Origin: Legionella maioricensis
GTDB taxonomy: Bacteria; Pseudomonadota; Gammaproteobacteria; Legionellales; Legionellaceae
Length of the DNA: 64,000 nt
Reading direction: 5' to 3'
NCBI RefSeq assembly: GCF_023618015.1
Contig: NZ_JAJKBJ010000001.1
Coordinates: 310,001-374,000 of the forward strand
Shown here in pieces: positions 9,230-18,234 of the stretch (position 1 is the first letter of the stretch; each line of letters starts with the position of its first letter). The notes under the pieces are model-generated. The model did no database searches. It was not told where the DNA came from and was given only the letters and a program-made list of their open reading frames with translations. The translations under genes and the position numbers were made by a program.

Positions 9230-10171
9230 ATGGAAAACGAAATCTTGAAAAATAAGCCAGAGGATCCAGAGTTTCAGCACACCTTAATAAAAGCAATTTT
9301 AGAGGCATCTCTAGACGGTGTACTGGTAGTTAATAAGCAAGGAATCATTGTTTGCTACAATCAGAGATTTATCGAGGTTTGGGAACTCTCAATTCATCAT
9401 CCAATGGCCCAAAATATAGCAATCGGGACTAGTGATGAGCCCATATTAACCACAGTAACCAGCCGTGTAAGCAATCCTCAAGCCTTTCTGGAACGTGTGA
9501 AGATGTTATATGATAACCCTGAACTAAGCGATCTTTGTGAATTGGAATTAAAAGACGGTCGAACATTAGAGCGTCACTCCAGAGGATTATGGAGCGATAA
9601 TCATCAATATATGGGAAGAGTCTGGTTTTTTCGTGATATTACGACGCAAAAGAAAATTGAAAACGAATTAGTAAAGCTAATCCGTCGTGATCCCTTGACT
9701 GATATTCCAAATCGCAGATATTTTTTAGAGCGCTCTGTCCAGGAGTTCGTTCGTGCCCGACGGCATCTCACCTATTTATGTGTCGCCTCGTTAGATATAG
9801 ATCACCTTAAAGAAATCAATGTTCACTACGGCCATGCGGCAGGAGACGAGATGCTCCAGTCCTTGTGTCGCCAGATTCAACAGCAGCTTCGAGATACTGA
9901 TTTCTTCGCTCGTATTGGTGGAGAGGAATTTGCCATATTGATGCCTGATGTTGAACTGGAAGGGGCGATGCTCCTGTGTGAGCGCATTCGCCAGGCTATA
10001 GCTCAGCACAAATTGTTTTTTAACGGTCAGGAAACAGGCTGTACTGTTAGCATTGGCGTTACCATTCTGAAGGCAACGGATACGGCTATAGAAGATTGTC
10101 TTTTCAGAGCTGACAAAGCCATGTACCAGGCCAAGAAAAATGGACGTAACTTGGTAGAAAGTGCCGAATAA
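9230..10171 (+). CDS. PAS-GGDEF diguanylate cyclase
   Basis: 313 residues. Residues about 18-140 form a PAS-like sensor (ILEASLDGVLVVNKQGIIVCYNQRFIEVW ... GRVWFFRDITTQKK, given in pieces), and residues 150-310 a GGDEF domain. The catalytic loop is GGEEF at 230-234 and an RxxD product-inhibition site (R221-D224) lies five residues before it, so active, feedback-inhibited c-di-GMP synthesis is predicted. There is no membrane helix; it is a cytoplasmic sensor. AAAGGTGAC precedes the start. A terminator-like hairpin follows, so it is probably a single-gene unit. Confidence 0.9.
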   Translation: MENEILKNKPEDPEFQHTLIKAILEASLDGVLVVNKQGIIVCYNQRFIEVWELSIHHPMAQNIAIGTSDEPILTTVTSRVSNPQAFLERVKMLYDNPELSDLCELELKDGRTLERHSRGLWSDNHQYMGRVWFFRDITTQKKIENELVKLIRRDPLTDIPNRRYFLERSVQEFVRARRHLTYLCVASLDIDHLKEINVHYGHAAGDEMLQSLCRQIQQQLRDTDFFARIGGEEFAILMPDVELEGAMLLCERIRQAIAQHKLFFNGQETGCTVSIGVTILKATDTAIEDCLFRADKAMYQAKKNGRNLVESAE

Positions 10172-10244
10172 ACAACAGCATGGTGCATGTTTAAGAAGAT
10201 TAATTAGTTAAAATCAAATCAATAAAAAAGAGACTTAAAAATAA

Positions 10245-10269
10245 AAAGAGCATATAAAATATGCTCTTT
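10245..10269 (+). terminator. Hairpin terminator after GGDEF gene
   Basis: AAAGAGCATAT and ATATGCTCTTT make an 11-base perfect stem with a 3-base loop, 74 bases after the stop codon. A short TTTA tail follows on the plus strand; on the minus strand five T residues follow, so it could act both ways. Confidence 0.55.
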
Positions 10270-10682
10270 AACAATTAGGTATAGACAGTAAGATTGCATA
10301 CAGTCCGATTCATCAGGTGGATTCCTCTGGAATGCTTTTGGCTTCTTAGCCTTGGCTAAGCTTGCTCACCACACTCTCAATCTGGCTTCCTAGATTATGA
10401 CGTTGGCTGCTCAATGTGTGCCGTCTATGATTCAATATTAGGCTATTTAATCCATTAATTCCATGCCCATTTAGTGATTTATTGCAAAGAAAACGTTAAG
10501 TTCATTTAACAAACCTACCCATGGATCACTGCAATGGCATAGCCCTCTTAGTTGTCGCGAGGCTGTTTTATTTGTTCAATCCCCAACCAATTACGTATTG
10601 ATTACTTATCCGGGTAAGCATAAAATAAACCAACGGAAATAAATTTCTTGCAAGGATATAATTTACAATAATAGGTATTAAT
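10270..10682. other. Intergenic region with a second hairpin, no supported gene
   Basis: This spacer opens the accessory island. At 10345-10360 CTTAGCC/GGCTAAG form a tight 7-base stem with a 2-base loop and no T-run. On the minus strand a stop-to-stop frame of about fifty codons ends near 10342 but lacks a normal start. I see no gene I can support. Confidence 0.35.
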
Positions 10683-11825
10683 ATGCCCTCCTCATTTTAT
10701 ATCAATGAAACAAATAGAGTTCTTCATTACATTCCCAGTGGTAAATATAGTTTAAATACCAAGAAGGCAGCAGGTCTCCCAAACAGTTTAGCAATCACTT
10801 ACATAGATAATGGTCAAATATTCAAGTTGACCGATTCACAGACACCACAAATTCAATATGGAAATAAAGGTGGCCTTTGCTGGTACTATGCCGCCAAACA
10901 TACTCATTATGGCCGATTTTTCATGGGGAAAAGTGCAAATAGTGACGAGGCAAAAAAACGTAAAGAAGAAATAATAATTTCCACTTTTCGAAAGCAATGC
11001 ACCGCCTTATCCCTGATTAAGGAAATAGAAGATGATTTCGTTGATCATTTTAATGACAATTTACAGCGGCAAGCAATTAAAGCTAATGAAACTCAATCAG
11101 CTGATCAAGTTTATTCTCAATCTATTTTGAATAGGTTGGCTTGCATTCCCAGTCCGTCAGAGCCACTAAAAATTCAGATGAGGCTACTTAAAGATTTTTT
11201 AGACAGCGGACAGCCTGACTTGACCTATTTTTTATTAGACCGCCATGCCCAATTCTTGATTAATGCGATAAATGAAGTTAGTGCCAATCTAGGTTTTCCT
11301 ATTAAAGAAGCTGTCGATGCTTATCTTAAGAAGCTTAATTTACTACCCGAAAATCTGTCCTTGGATCAACTATCAACTCATTATGATCATATTATTATTA
11401 CTCATATATGGAAGAGCTTGGGCTATGCTCAATCCTCTTGGCGCCCCGAGAAAAAATTAACCGGTCTAATTCAGGAATTGCGTCAGGGAACTTGTCTTGC
11501 TGAAATTGATCTGGCTCTTGTCACGCTCTCATCTAACTTACGACATACCTTTGGCGAACATGGTCTCGGCTATTTTGTTTCTGATGTGTCTGAATCTGAT
11601 GCAGAAAAAGGGGAGGATACTCATATTATAAATATCATTGGAGCAGAGATAGATAGTGATGAAAATGGCTACGTTTATTTCATAGATCCTAATGATGCAA
11701 GTATTCCTGGTTCTCCAAGGATCGTTCATAAAATCTCTTATGCTCTTTTTTGTGAGATACTGGTATTGCCTGCAGATTTGGATCTAGATCCAGAGTCGTC
11801 TGTATTACATCGTCAGACTCAGTAA
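10683..11825 (+). CDS. Hypothetical protein, possible cysteine-protease fold (C58/YopT-like pattern)
   Basis: I do not recognise an exact family. The 380-residue soluble protein has no signal peptide or membrane helix. Its conserved-looking residues follow a papain-like order: Cys in GGLCWYYAAKH (C66), His in GEDTHIINIIG (H314) and Asp in VYFIDPND (D335). The order Cys, then His before a beta strand, then Asp in a DPN turn is the layout of clan CA type III effector proteases such as YopT and AvrPphB. The large spacing between C66 and H314 includes a mostly helical insert at about 90-290. The acidic C-terminus (DLDLDPESS) would suit a Dot/Icm signal. It lies alone in the accessory island. Both the function and secretion are inference. 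Confidence 0.55.
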   Translation: MPSSFYINETNRVLHYIPSGKYSLNTKKAAGLPNSLAITYIDNGQIFKLTDSQTPQIQYGNKGGLCWYYAAKHTHYGRFFMGKSANSDEAKKRKEEIIISTFRKQCTALSLIKEIEDDFVDHFNDNLQRQAIKANETQSADQVYSQSILNRLACIPSPSEPLKIQMRLLKDFLDSGQPDLTYFLLDRHAQFLINAINEVSANLGFPIKEAVDAYLKKLNLLPENLSLDQLSTHYDHIIITHIWKSLGYAQSSWRPEKKLTGLIQELRQGTCLAEIDLALVTLSSNLRHTFGEHGLGYFVSDVSESDAEKGEDTHIINIIGAEIDSDENGYVYFIDPNDASIPGSPRIVHKISYALFCEILVLPADLDLDPESSVLHRQTQ

Positions 11826-12509
11826 TAAGATTTCAAATTGCGGAATCTAAACTGAAAGGCTAGCTTATGCTCGCAGCCGTCACAGAGTACATTACGTCGG
11901 AGCCAGCCTTAACAAAGCAATCCTGGGCGATTCTTTTTAGAGTTATATATGGGATTGCTCACTTGGTTGGGCAATGACAAAACATGTAGATAGGTTATTT
12001 TAATAAATTACCTAGCCAGGAATGGTAATACGCTCAGATTCTAAAGAAGGATTGCTACCCTCAGAAACCTCAATTCTACACCATTGATGTCCAAGAAACT
12101 CATACCAGTATATTAAGTAAAATGAGTCGAGCATCTTTTCAATTTGCCTTCTTTTTACAGTGCGCTACGTCAATTGGAATGACCAATTTAAGCCTGAATG
12201 ATCTAACACCCATAACATCTGATGCTAAATCACGTTAATTGAAAATGAGGTTCAACATACCGGTCTCATATTATTTTGCTGCTCAATCTGGATAATAGGG
12301 TCTCTCAACCAAAGCCCTTGGGACGTAATGGAACGGTTCACCGACTTAAGCAACTTTAGATGAAGTCATTCATATCAATAGGCATATTGCTCCGGAACCT
12401 GGCCCTGACGCAAAAATCTAAAGGGTTATGTACACATAGTCTACAACTTTGTTCCCATAAAATTCTGTAGTTGTCATTAGTGCGCTAAACCTGAACTACC
12501 AAATGGATA
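11826..12509. other. 684-base gene-poor stretch in the accessory island
   Basis: All frames are interrupted. Short open segments, such as 12270-12350 on the plus strand, look like decayed coding sequence but cannot be assigned. No hairpin with a T-run or RNA gene was recognised. Confidence 0.35.
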
Positions 12510-13673
12510 TTAATCATCTCGAATAATTCTCTTCATAAATTTTGATGTAATTTGATATCGAGTACTCCTTCCTCCACCAGGCAATTTTTCGAAACAACCT
12601 TTATCTAATAAATCCGAAAGATGTCTGGTTGCTGTAGCCTTACTTACTTTAGTAATTTTTTTATACTGAGCAGCGCTAATTCCTTGTTCGAATGAGTTAT
12701 CTTTTTCATCAAACATTAAATTAATAATTTTTATTTGCTCCTTAGAGAGCTCACTTTCTTGAAAAACCTGCCAAAATAGGCTCTTAGCAAGAGTTTGGTC
12801 AATATTATTGATGGCAGTTTGAATACTACTTTCCAAAGTATTTAAAAACCATAATAACCACATGGTTATATCTGTGGTTTGCCGCTGACTTTTCTCCAAA
12901 ATTTTATAATAATCGTTGCGATTAGCAAGGATAGTTGCCGACATTGCATAAAACCGAATACTCTGCTTATCCTCTTGAGCTAAGGCTAAATCTGTTAGAG
13001 CGCGCGTGATCCGTCCGTTTCCATCTTCGAATGGATGTACTGTGATAAACCAAAAATGGCTAATTGCTGCTCGTAATAATGGATCCAACGTTGGTTCTTT
13101 TAGGCTTTGATTGAACCACTCCAGAAACGCATTTAATTCTTGCTCTAATCGTTCCCTTGGCGGCGCCTCAAAATGCACTGTTGGCCTATCAATGCGCCCA
13201 GAGACAACTTGCATAGGCTCCTCACCTCTTAACTGCCCTGCGTTAACTCTATATAATTTAGATCCCTCATCATCAGGAAATAACCATTTGTGCCATTGTT
13301 GTAGGCGCTCTAGCGATAAAGGTGTCTTTAAGTTATTAATAGCATCCCACATCATTTGCGCTAAACCTTCTGAGCGCTCAGTAGTTGGGTAAGGTTGCTT
13401 AAGATGTAATCCAATCCGTTTTGCAAGTGAAGAGCGCACTGAGTGTTCATTCAACCGCTCACCTTCAATTGCAGAGGAGGCAATTATATTTTGCAACAAA
13501 GTATCCAGAGCAGATTCCAAAGATATATTTTCTGCTACAGAGCCCGTTTTACCTATTAGAACCCCCTGTTTCAATCTAACTTCCCGTAATAAAGGCTGAA
13601 TAAGCTGTTCTTGCCAATGAAACTTTGGCCAATCTACCAGTTGCCAGATCCATTTTATTTGAATGTCATTCAT
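12510..13673 (-). CDS. Fic family protein (DUF4172-Fic-winged helix)
   Basis: 387 residues from ATG 13673, which has GAGG nine bases upstream; an in-frame ATG at 13694 is less likely. Residues about 7-85 match the DUF4172-type N-terminal domain, 120-260 the Fic core and 300-385 a winged helix. The active motif HPFEDGNGR (H213-R221) is complete, so it should transfer AMP or a related group to a hydroxyl residue. An N-terminal inhibitory motif SSAIEG (S66-G71, E70 as the blocking glutamate) places it with class II, self-inhibited Fic enzymes. The winged helix and the repeats just upstream suggest that it regulates its own promoter. Target unknown. Confidence 0.9.
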   Translation of the reverse strand: MNDIQIKWIWQLVDWPKFHWQEQLIQPLLREVRLKQGVLIGKTGSVAENISLESALDTLLQNIIASSAIEGERLNEHSVRSSLAKRIGLHLKQPYPTTERSEGLAQMMWDAINNLKTPLSLERLQQWHKWLFPDDEGSKLYRVNAGQLRGEEPMQVVSGRIDRPTVHFEAPPRERLEQELNAFLEWFNQSLKEPTLDPLLRAAISHFWFITVHPFEDGNGRITRALTDLALAQEDKQSIRFYAMSATILANRNDYYKILEKSQRQTTDITMWLLWFLNTLESSIQTAINNIDQTLAKSLFWQVFQESELSKEQIKIINLMFDEKDNSFEQGISAAQYKKITKVSKATATRHLSDLLDKGCFEKLPGGGRSTRYQITSKFMKRIIRDD

Positions 13674-13705
13674 AGTTTCTACCTCGCGAGCCAATTAATA
13701 AGATT

Positions 13706-13782
13706 ATTCGGCTCATTTTTTGAGTTTAACAATAGAGTCATTAGGCTCATAAATCAAGCCAATAAGAAAATTATTCGACTCA
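13706..13782 (-). promoter_or_regulatory. Three direct repeats upstream of fic, candidate operators
   Basis: On the minus strand TGAGYCKAAT occurs three times (plus-strand ATTCGGCTCA 13706, ATTAGGCTCA 13740, ATTCGACTCA 13773), spaced 34 and 33 bases, close to three helical turns. The outer two extend to about 27 similar bases ending in GGCT. Position just upstream of the fic start suggests binding sites for its winged helix. Confidence 0.5.
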
Positions 13783-13990
13783 AATAGAGATTTAATTAGT
13801 TAGATAAACGGGGAGTTTACGAACGTTACTGCTTCTGACCTCATTGATTTTCAACCCCATTGATTCCTTGTAATAAAAGTTATAATGTTAGTTTTGAAGA
13901 GTGCCCGGCCCCAGAATTGAGAAAAATTGTTTTCTCGTTATCGATATTCTTTTTTTGGACATGATTAATTTAGAATGATATGTCATTATT

Positions 13991-14164
13991 TTAATCAATG
14001 ATCCATTTATACTCTGGATCAGGAACAAATACCAAAGAAACTCCTTGATCCGTAGTATGCTTAACCAACCAGCCACCAATTATTTTGGCTCTATAAGTAT
14101 AAGGCGTTCCACCACCTTTTTGATTGCGTTCATTCTTTTCAATTAATTCCCATTCAAATTTCAT
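13991..14164 (-). CDS. Small conserved-looking hypothetical protein (57 aa)
   Basis: A 57-codon frame starts at ATG 14164 with a strong AGGGA five bases upstream. The product begins MKFEWELIEKNERNQKGGG, includes YTYRAKIIGGWLVKH and ends VFVPDPEYKWIID. The aromatic and Gly-rich, beta-type composition and good ribosome site argue that it is real. I do not know a function. A short frame ending at TAG ten bases upstream may be a partner or a remnant. Confidence 0.6.
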   Translation of the reverse strand: MKFEWELIEKNERNQKGGGTPYTYRAKIIGGWLVKHTTDQGVSLVFVPDPEYKWIID

Positions 14165-14282
14165 ATTCTTCCCTATTTGATGTCAATACCTGCGTCCATA
14201 ATTTGATTTATGAATAAATCATGTGTTTTTGGGACACTGCTTGTTACATTAGGCCGATGATATCCTTTGATTGTAGAATACT

Positions 14283-14573
14283 TTATTCTGTTCTATTCTC
14301 TGCCTCGTCATACACTTCGTTCTTATTCCTTTTACCGACGGCTATAACAGTTATTATTAGTTTATTATCATTCACATGATAAACCAAACGATAACCAGAT
14401 TGGCGTAATTTAATTTTATAACAATCTTTCAGTTTGCCACTTAGAATTGACGATATTACATGTGGGTCTTCAAGGCGACGTTTTAATATTTTTTTAAATT
14501 GCTCCTGCAATCCTTTTGCAAGTTTTTTCCATTCTTTAAGTGCCAGAGGATGAAAATGAAGCTCATAACTCAT
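14283..14573 (-). CDS. relE: RelE/ParE family toxin
   Basis: 96 residues with the RelE fold signature: MSYELHFHPLALKEWKKL at the N-terminus, the basic central helix FKKILKRRLEDP, LSGKLKDCYKIKLRQSGYRLVYHV and the terminal VIAVGKRN. RelE toxins cleave mRNA in the ribosomal A site; Arg, Lys and Tyr residues proposed for this are present. It overlaps the antitoxin gene by 11 bases, so the two are translated together. Confidence 0.9.
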   Translation of the reverse strand: MSYELHFHPLALKEWKKLAKGLQEQFKKILKRRLEDPHVISSILSGKLKDCYKIKLRQSGYRLVYHVNDNKLIITVIAVGKRNKNEVYDEAENRTE

Positions 14574-14814
14574 CTATATCAACCTTTATAGATTTAAAAG
14601 GAGAGGACAAGCGTTGATCAACTACTTTATTCAATTCATTATCATCAAGTAGATCCATCATCCGCTCAAAAGTTTCTACAGGTATCAAATAAGCAGCTGC
14701 TGTATTGTGATTTAATATTGCTATAGGTTGTCCATGTGAATCATTGATCACCTTAGTTGGATTTTTCTTTAATTCACTAATACTCGCAACTTGAGTTGCA
14801 TATAAAGTTTGCAT
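14563..14814 (-). CDS. relB: RelB/Phd-YefM family antitoxin
   Basis: 83 residues. The N-terminus (ATQVASISELKKNPTKVIND, then QPIAILNHNTAAAYLIP) is the Phd/YefM-type DNA-binding domain, and the C-terminal part after residue 55 is acidic and would wrap the toxin. Phd-type antitoxins often pair with RelE toxins. It is the first gene of the pair and follows a promoter overlaid with an inverted repeat, as expected for autoregulation. Confidence 0.9.
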   Translation of the reverse strand: MQTLYATQVASISELKKNPTKVINDSHGQPIAILNHNTAAAYLIPVETFERMMDLLDDNELNKVVDQRLSSPFKSIKVDIDEL

Positions 14815-14843
14815 AACAAGACCTCAATAAAGTACTTTTATAC

Positions 14844-14878
14844 GACCTAATTATAGGTCTTTTATCAGAGCTTGTCAA
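14844..14878 (-). promoter_or_regulatory. relBE promoter with operator over the -10 box
   Basis: Read on the minus strand, TTGACA (14873-14878) and TATAAT (14850-14855) are both consensus, separated by exactly 17 bases. The -10 lies inside an inverted repeat GACCTA-4-TAGGTC (14844-14859), a natural site for the antitoxin-toxin complex. Confidence 0.75.
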
Positions 14879-14991
14879 AATATAAATTGGTTCAATAAAA
14901 GTAGTTTGGGGCCACTTATAGCCTTGGCAACATTCAACAGGAAAAAAATCGGGGGTTTATTTACCTCTTTTAATTACTGGCTTGTATAAAT

Positions 14992-15228
14992 TCATTTTTT
15001 TTCGAAGGCTTTTTTAAAATGATCTTTAAGATCGTCCCTGATTAATTCTATACCCTTTTCTTTAGCTACTTCGATTAGGGAGTCGTAGTCATTTTCTTTA
15101 TTACAATTTGAGCATGGAATTAAATCACCAGATTGGAACTTTTTGCTTTCCTCCGCCACTAAAACATGGTCACAAAAAAGACACTTAAGTTCTATTTTGT
15201 AAGATTTTTCACTCATTTGTTCCACCAT
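14992..15228 (-). CDS. Hypothetical zinc-ribbon protein
   Basis: 78 residues; the centre has two CxxC pairs (CLFC near residue 15 and CSNC near 40), typical of a zinc ribbon. The remainder is charged and probably helical. It overlaps the preceding membrane-protein gene by 16 bases, so they form a two-gene unit. No function is recognised. Its place next to a toxin-antitoxin pair and a broken recombinase suggests a mobile origin. Confidence 0.6.
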   Translation of the reverse strand: MVEQMSEKSYKIELKCLFCDHVLVAEESKKFQSGDLIPCSNCNKENDYDSLIEVAKEKGIELIRDDLKDHFKKAFEKK

Positions 15229-15623
15229 AATTTAATAAATAAAGTTATTAAGGCTAGAATTACGCCGATAGCTATAAATAATCCATGATGCTCTAAAACA
15301 ATATCCGATAATTTTTTTAAACATGTTTTTGAATCATCTATTTCTTTTGAGCGTCTATTTGAACTAACAATTCCCACTCCTTTTTGAGTTATTGCGAGAC
15401 AAGTTAAAGGACTGACTGTTTTATTTCTAATATACTCATGAGTGATACACTGCTGCAAAATTTCACGGTATTTATCTATTTTTGAAGAAGTACCACAGAA
15501 TTCATTGCAGGCACGTACAAATTCATTATCTAAAGCAAAGGTATAATTAGTTATTACGAGACCTTTTTTCTCCATTTCTGAAACTAAAAAATTTAGTAAC
15601 AATTCGAATGTTATAGGTTTCAT
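15213..15623 (-). CDS. Hypothetical protein, C-terminal membrane anchor
   Basis: 136 residues with an N-terminal part resembling a winged-helix fold (helices, then LTCLAITQKGVGIV) and a single C-terminal membrane helix (HHGLFIAIGVILALITLFIKL, about 113-133). There is no signal peptide, so a tail-anchored cytoplasmic protein is predicted. It is the first gene of the unit with the zinc-ribbon protein. The family is not recognised. Confidence 0.6.
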   Translation of the reverse strand: MKPITFELLLNFLVSEMEKKGLVITNYTFALDNEFVRACNEFCGTSSKIDKYREILQQCITHEYIRNKTVSPLTCLAITQKGVGIVSSNRRSKEIDDSKTCLKKLSDIVLEHHGLFIAIGVILALITLFIKLWWNK

Positions 15624-15720
15624 TTTTTCTTAATCTATCCCTGACTGATTATATAATTATATATAGTGTAGTCTTTTTAATATAAACCGGTAATCTCCCC
15701 GAAAAATAACTGATGCCAAA

Positions 15721-16332
<612 letters not shown>

Positions 16333-16437
16333 TGGTTTTAGTACATTTTATGAAAGAGTGACCCTCATGCTAAAATAAGAAAATTCTGAAATTTTTATAA
16401 ATATTCAACATAACCAGAACAAAGCACAACCAATACT

Positions 16438-17175
16438 ATGTATAAAGAGCGAGAGACATCACTTCATTTACTAACAACATCGAATCAAGCAATTTGGCAT
16501 TCATCTGTAGCTCCTAAAAATAAAATGCTCATTCTACCTGACTCTGCTACTGATATTATTATAAAAAGGACAACATTTGGAATAGATATTGTTTTTTGCG
16601 GTACGATGACAAAAGCCGTGATGATTGAACGCGAAGAAAAAATTGATTATTGGGGTTTTCGCTTTAAGCCTGGTCATGGATCTCAATTTTTTAATTTCCC
16701 TATGGAAGAAACTCTCGATCAACTTGTCGATATTTCACAAAATTTTGAAAAAAATAAAATTGAAGACCTAATGGAATTTCCAGAAATAAATTCCTTAAAA
16801 ATTGAACAGGAAATCTCAAAATTCTTATTCAAAAAAATTAATTCAATCCAATATCAAGAAAATATCAAAAGAATAAATCATCTAGCAGAAATGAATTTTG
16901 GTGATATCTCAAAACACGCCAGCAAAGAAAAAATCTCTAGAAGACAATTGTACAGAATTTTTAAAAATTATTTTGGCTACCCTGCTAGAGATTTGAGTCA
17001 AACCAGGAAACTTAACCAATTTATAAAACTCTCTCAACAAAAAAGTACAACCTCACTTAGTGATCTAGCCATAGCATCTGGTTACTACGATCAGGCTGAC
17101 ATGAATAAATCCATTAAAAATCTTTGTGGCTTGACACCAAAAGAACTAATGTCCCAATTATACAATACAGTCTAA
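16438..17175 (+). CDS. AraC family transcriptional regulator
   Basis: 245 residues. The N-terminal half (about 1-125) resembles the sensor part of AraC proteins with LPDSATDIII and WGFRFKPGHG segments; the C-terminal 90 residues carry two helix-turn-helix units (ISRRQLYRIFKNYFGYPARDL and LSDLAIASGYYDQADMNKSIK). It probably controls neighbouring genes in response to a small molecule. The start lacks an evident ribosome site. Base composition is very AT-rich compared with core genes. A VOC protein follows in the same direction. Confidence 0.85.
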   Translation: MYKERETSLHLLTTSNQAIWHSSVAPKNKMLILPDSATDIIIKRTTFGIDIVFCGTMTKAVMIEREEKIDYWGFRFKPGHGSQFFNFPMEETLDQLVDISQNFEKNKIEDLMEFPEINSLKIEQEISKFLFKKINSIQYQENIKRINHLAEMNFGDISKHASKEKISRRQLYRIFKNYFGYPARDLSQTRKLNQFIKLSQQKSTTSLSDLAIASGYYDQADMNKSIKNLCGLTPKELMSQLYNTV

Positions 17176-17201
17176 TGTTCCAATCTTACAATACAGTCTA
17201 A
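17150..17201 (+). repeat. 26-bp tandem duplication over the araC stop
   Basis: Bases 17150-17175, which end the AraC-type gene and include its stop codon, are repeated at 17176-17201 with three mismatches. The second copy is in the spacer before the VOC gene. Confidence 0.8.
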
Positions 17202-17231
17202 TGTACTTTTATTTCTTAATAGAGAGGATGT

Positions 17232-17621
17232 ATGAAACTAACTTATACCATTTTATATGTAAATAATGTGAACGATTCTGTGGAATTTTACCAAAATGCC
17301 TTTGGTATCAAAAATCGTTTTATTCATGAAAGTGGAGATTATGCAGAAATGGATACTGGCGAAGTTACTTTAGCATTTTGTGCGCATAATCTTGCTAAAG
17401 ATATTATTAAACAAAAATACTTAAAAGCATCGCAAAAACAACTCATTGGTTCTCAAATTTCTTTTGAACCTCATAATCTTAAAGAAGCATACGAAACTGC
17501 ACTTGAAAATGGAGCAAAGTCAATTATCCCTCCGGAAGTCAAACCATGGGGATGGGAAAGTGCAATCCTCCTGGATCTTGATGGTCATATAGTAGAAATC
17601 GCTAAAGAGCTGGAAGTATAA
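17232..17621 (+). CDS. VOC superfamily (glyoxalase/bleomycin-resistance-like) protein
   Basis: 129 residues with the paired beta-alpha-beta-beta-beta pattern: MKLTYTILYVNNVNDSVEFYQNAFG at the start (in pieces), DYAEMDTGEVTLAF, AYETALENGAKSI and WGWESAILLDLDGHIVEIA. The Glu in VEIA is a usual metal ligand. AGAGAGGATGT gives a good ribosome site. VOC proteins bind or modify small electrophiles or antibiotics; the substrate is unknown. It lies 56 bases after an AraC regulator that may control it. Confidence 0.85.
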   Translation: MKLTYTILYVNNVNDSVEFYQNAFGIKNRFIHESGDYAEMDTGEVTLAFCAHNLAKDIIKQKYLKASQKQLIGSQISFEPHNLKEAYETALENGAKSIIPPEVKPWGWESAILLDLDGHIVEIAKELEV

Positions 17622-18006
17622 TGGCCTAGCGATCCGAAACTTGCGCTATAATACCGCCGCCCTTATTTTTGATCAAATTCACATATATACAAAAATCTTG
17701 TTTTTTGAAATCGAATCTATGGTGTGAGGAGCTATAGGGTTAGGCTTTGAAATTTGAATTAAACTTTTTAAAATTCGAAATTCAAGACCTGCCCCTTAAA
17801 TTTGTTTCGGTTCAATAAAACGTTAAATTCAGTCTAAATCAAAACAAACTTTGATTTTAGGATAGAGATTTGGAACCGATTTAGAATCTAAAAATATAGG
17901 AATATTGACGTTACTTTATTTAGTCCACAAACCCATCATTTTGCGGAATTTATTAATTATGAAATAGCTGTTCTTTGAGATATCAAGGTGATGTTAATAG
18001 CTGTAT
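17622..18006. other. Intergenic stretch, imperfect palindrome, no supported gene
   Basis: No coding frame is convincing. Near 17749-17787 TTGAAATTTGAATT and AATTCGAAATTCAA form an imperfect inverted repeat around an AT-rich centre; it has no T-run. Confidence 0.35.
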
Positions 18007-18234
18007 CTACTCACTCGCTCCCACGAGTGGGTTATCATTGGGCGTTAGTATTGAATGTTTCCCCATAAATGCCATGGCATAAAATAGTCTATAAAAATCA
18101 AGTCTTATCTGCGCTGTATCATCAAGGATTAAGGCTTCTGCCCAGTAATCAGTATATTTAGTGTCGTAACCTTCAAGACATGTACTTGTTAGAGTAATAC
18201 CTAATAATGAATCATCAAAGCAAATTTCATTCAC
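18007..18234 (-). CDS. Doubtful hypothetical ORF (75 aa)
   Basis: A 75-codon frame with a weak GGA seven bases before ATG 18234. It shows no signal peptide, membrane helix or family motif. It is surrounded by decayed sequence and may be a fragment of a lost gene. Confidence 0.3.
   Translation of the reverse strand: MNEICFDDSLLGITLTSTCLEGYDTKYTDYWAEALILDDTAQIRLDFYRLFYAMAFMGKHSILTPNDNPLVGASE

Noticed and set aside
13888..14079. 63-codon minus-strand frame
   Set aside because: It overlaps the better-supported 57-residue gene in another frame and has no convincing ribosome site.
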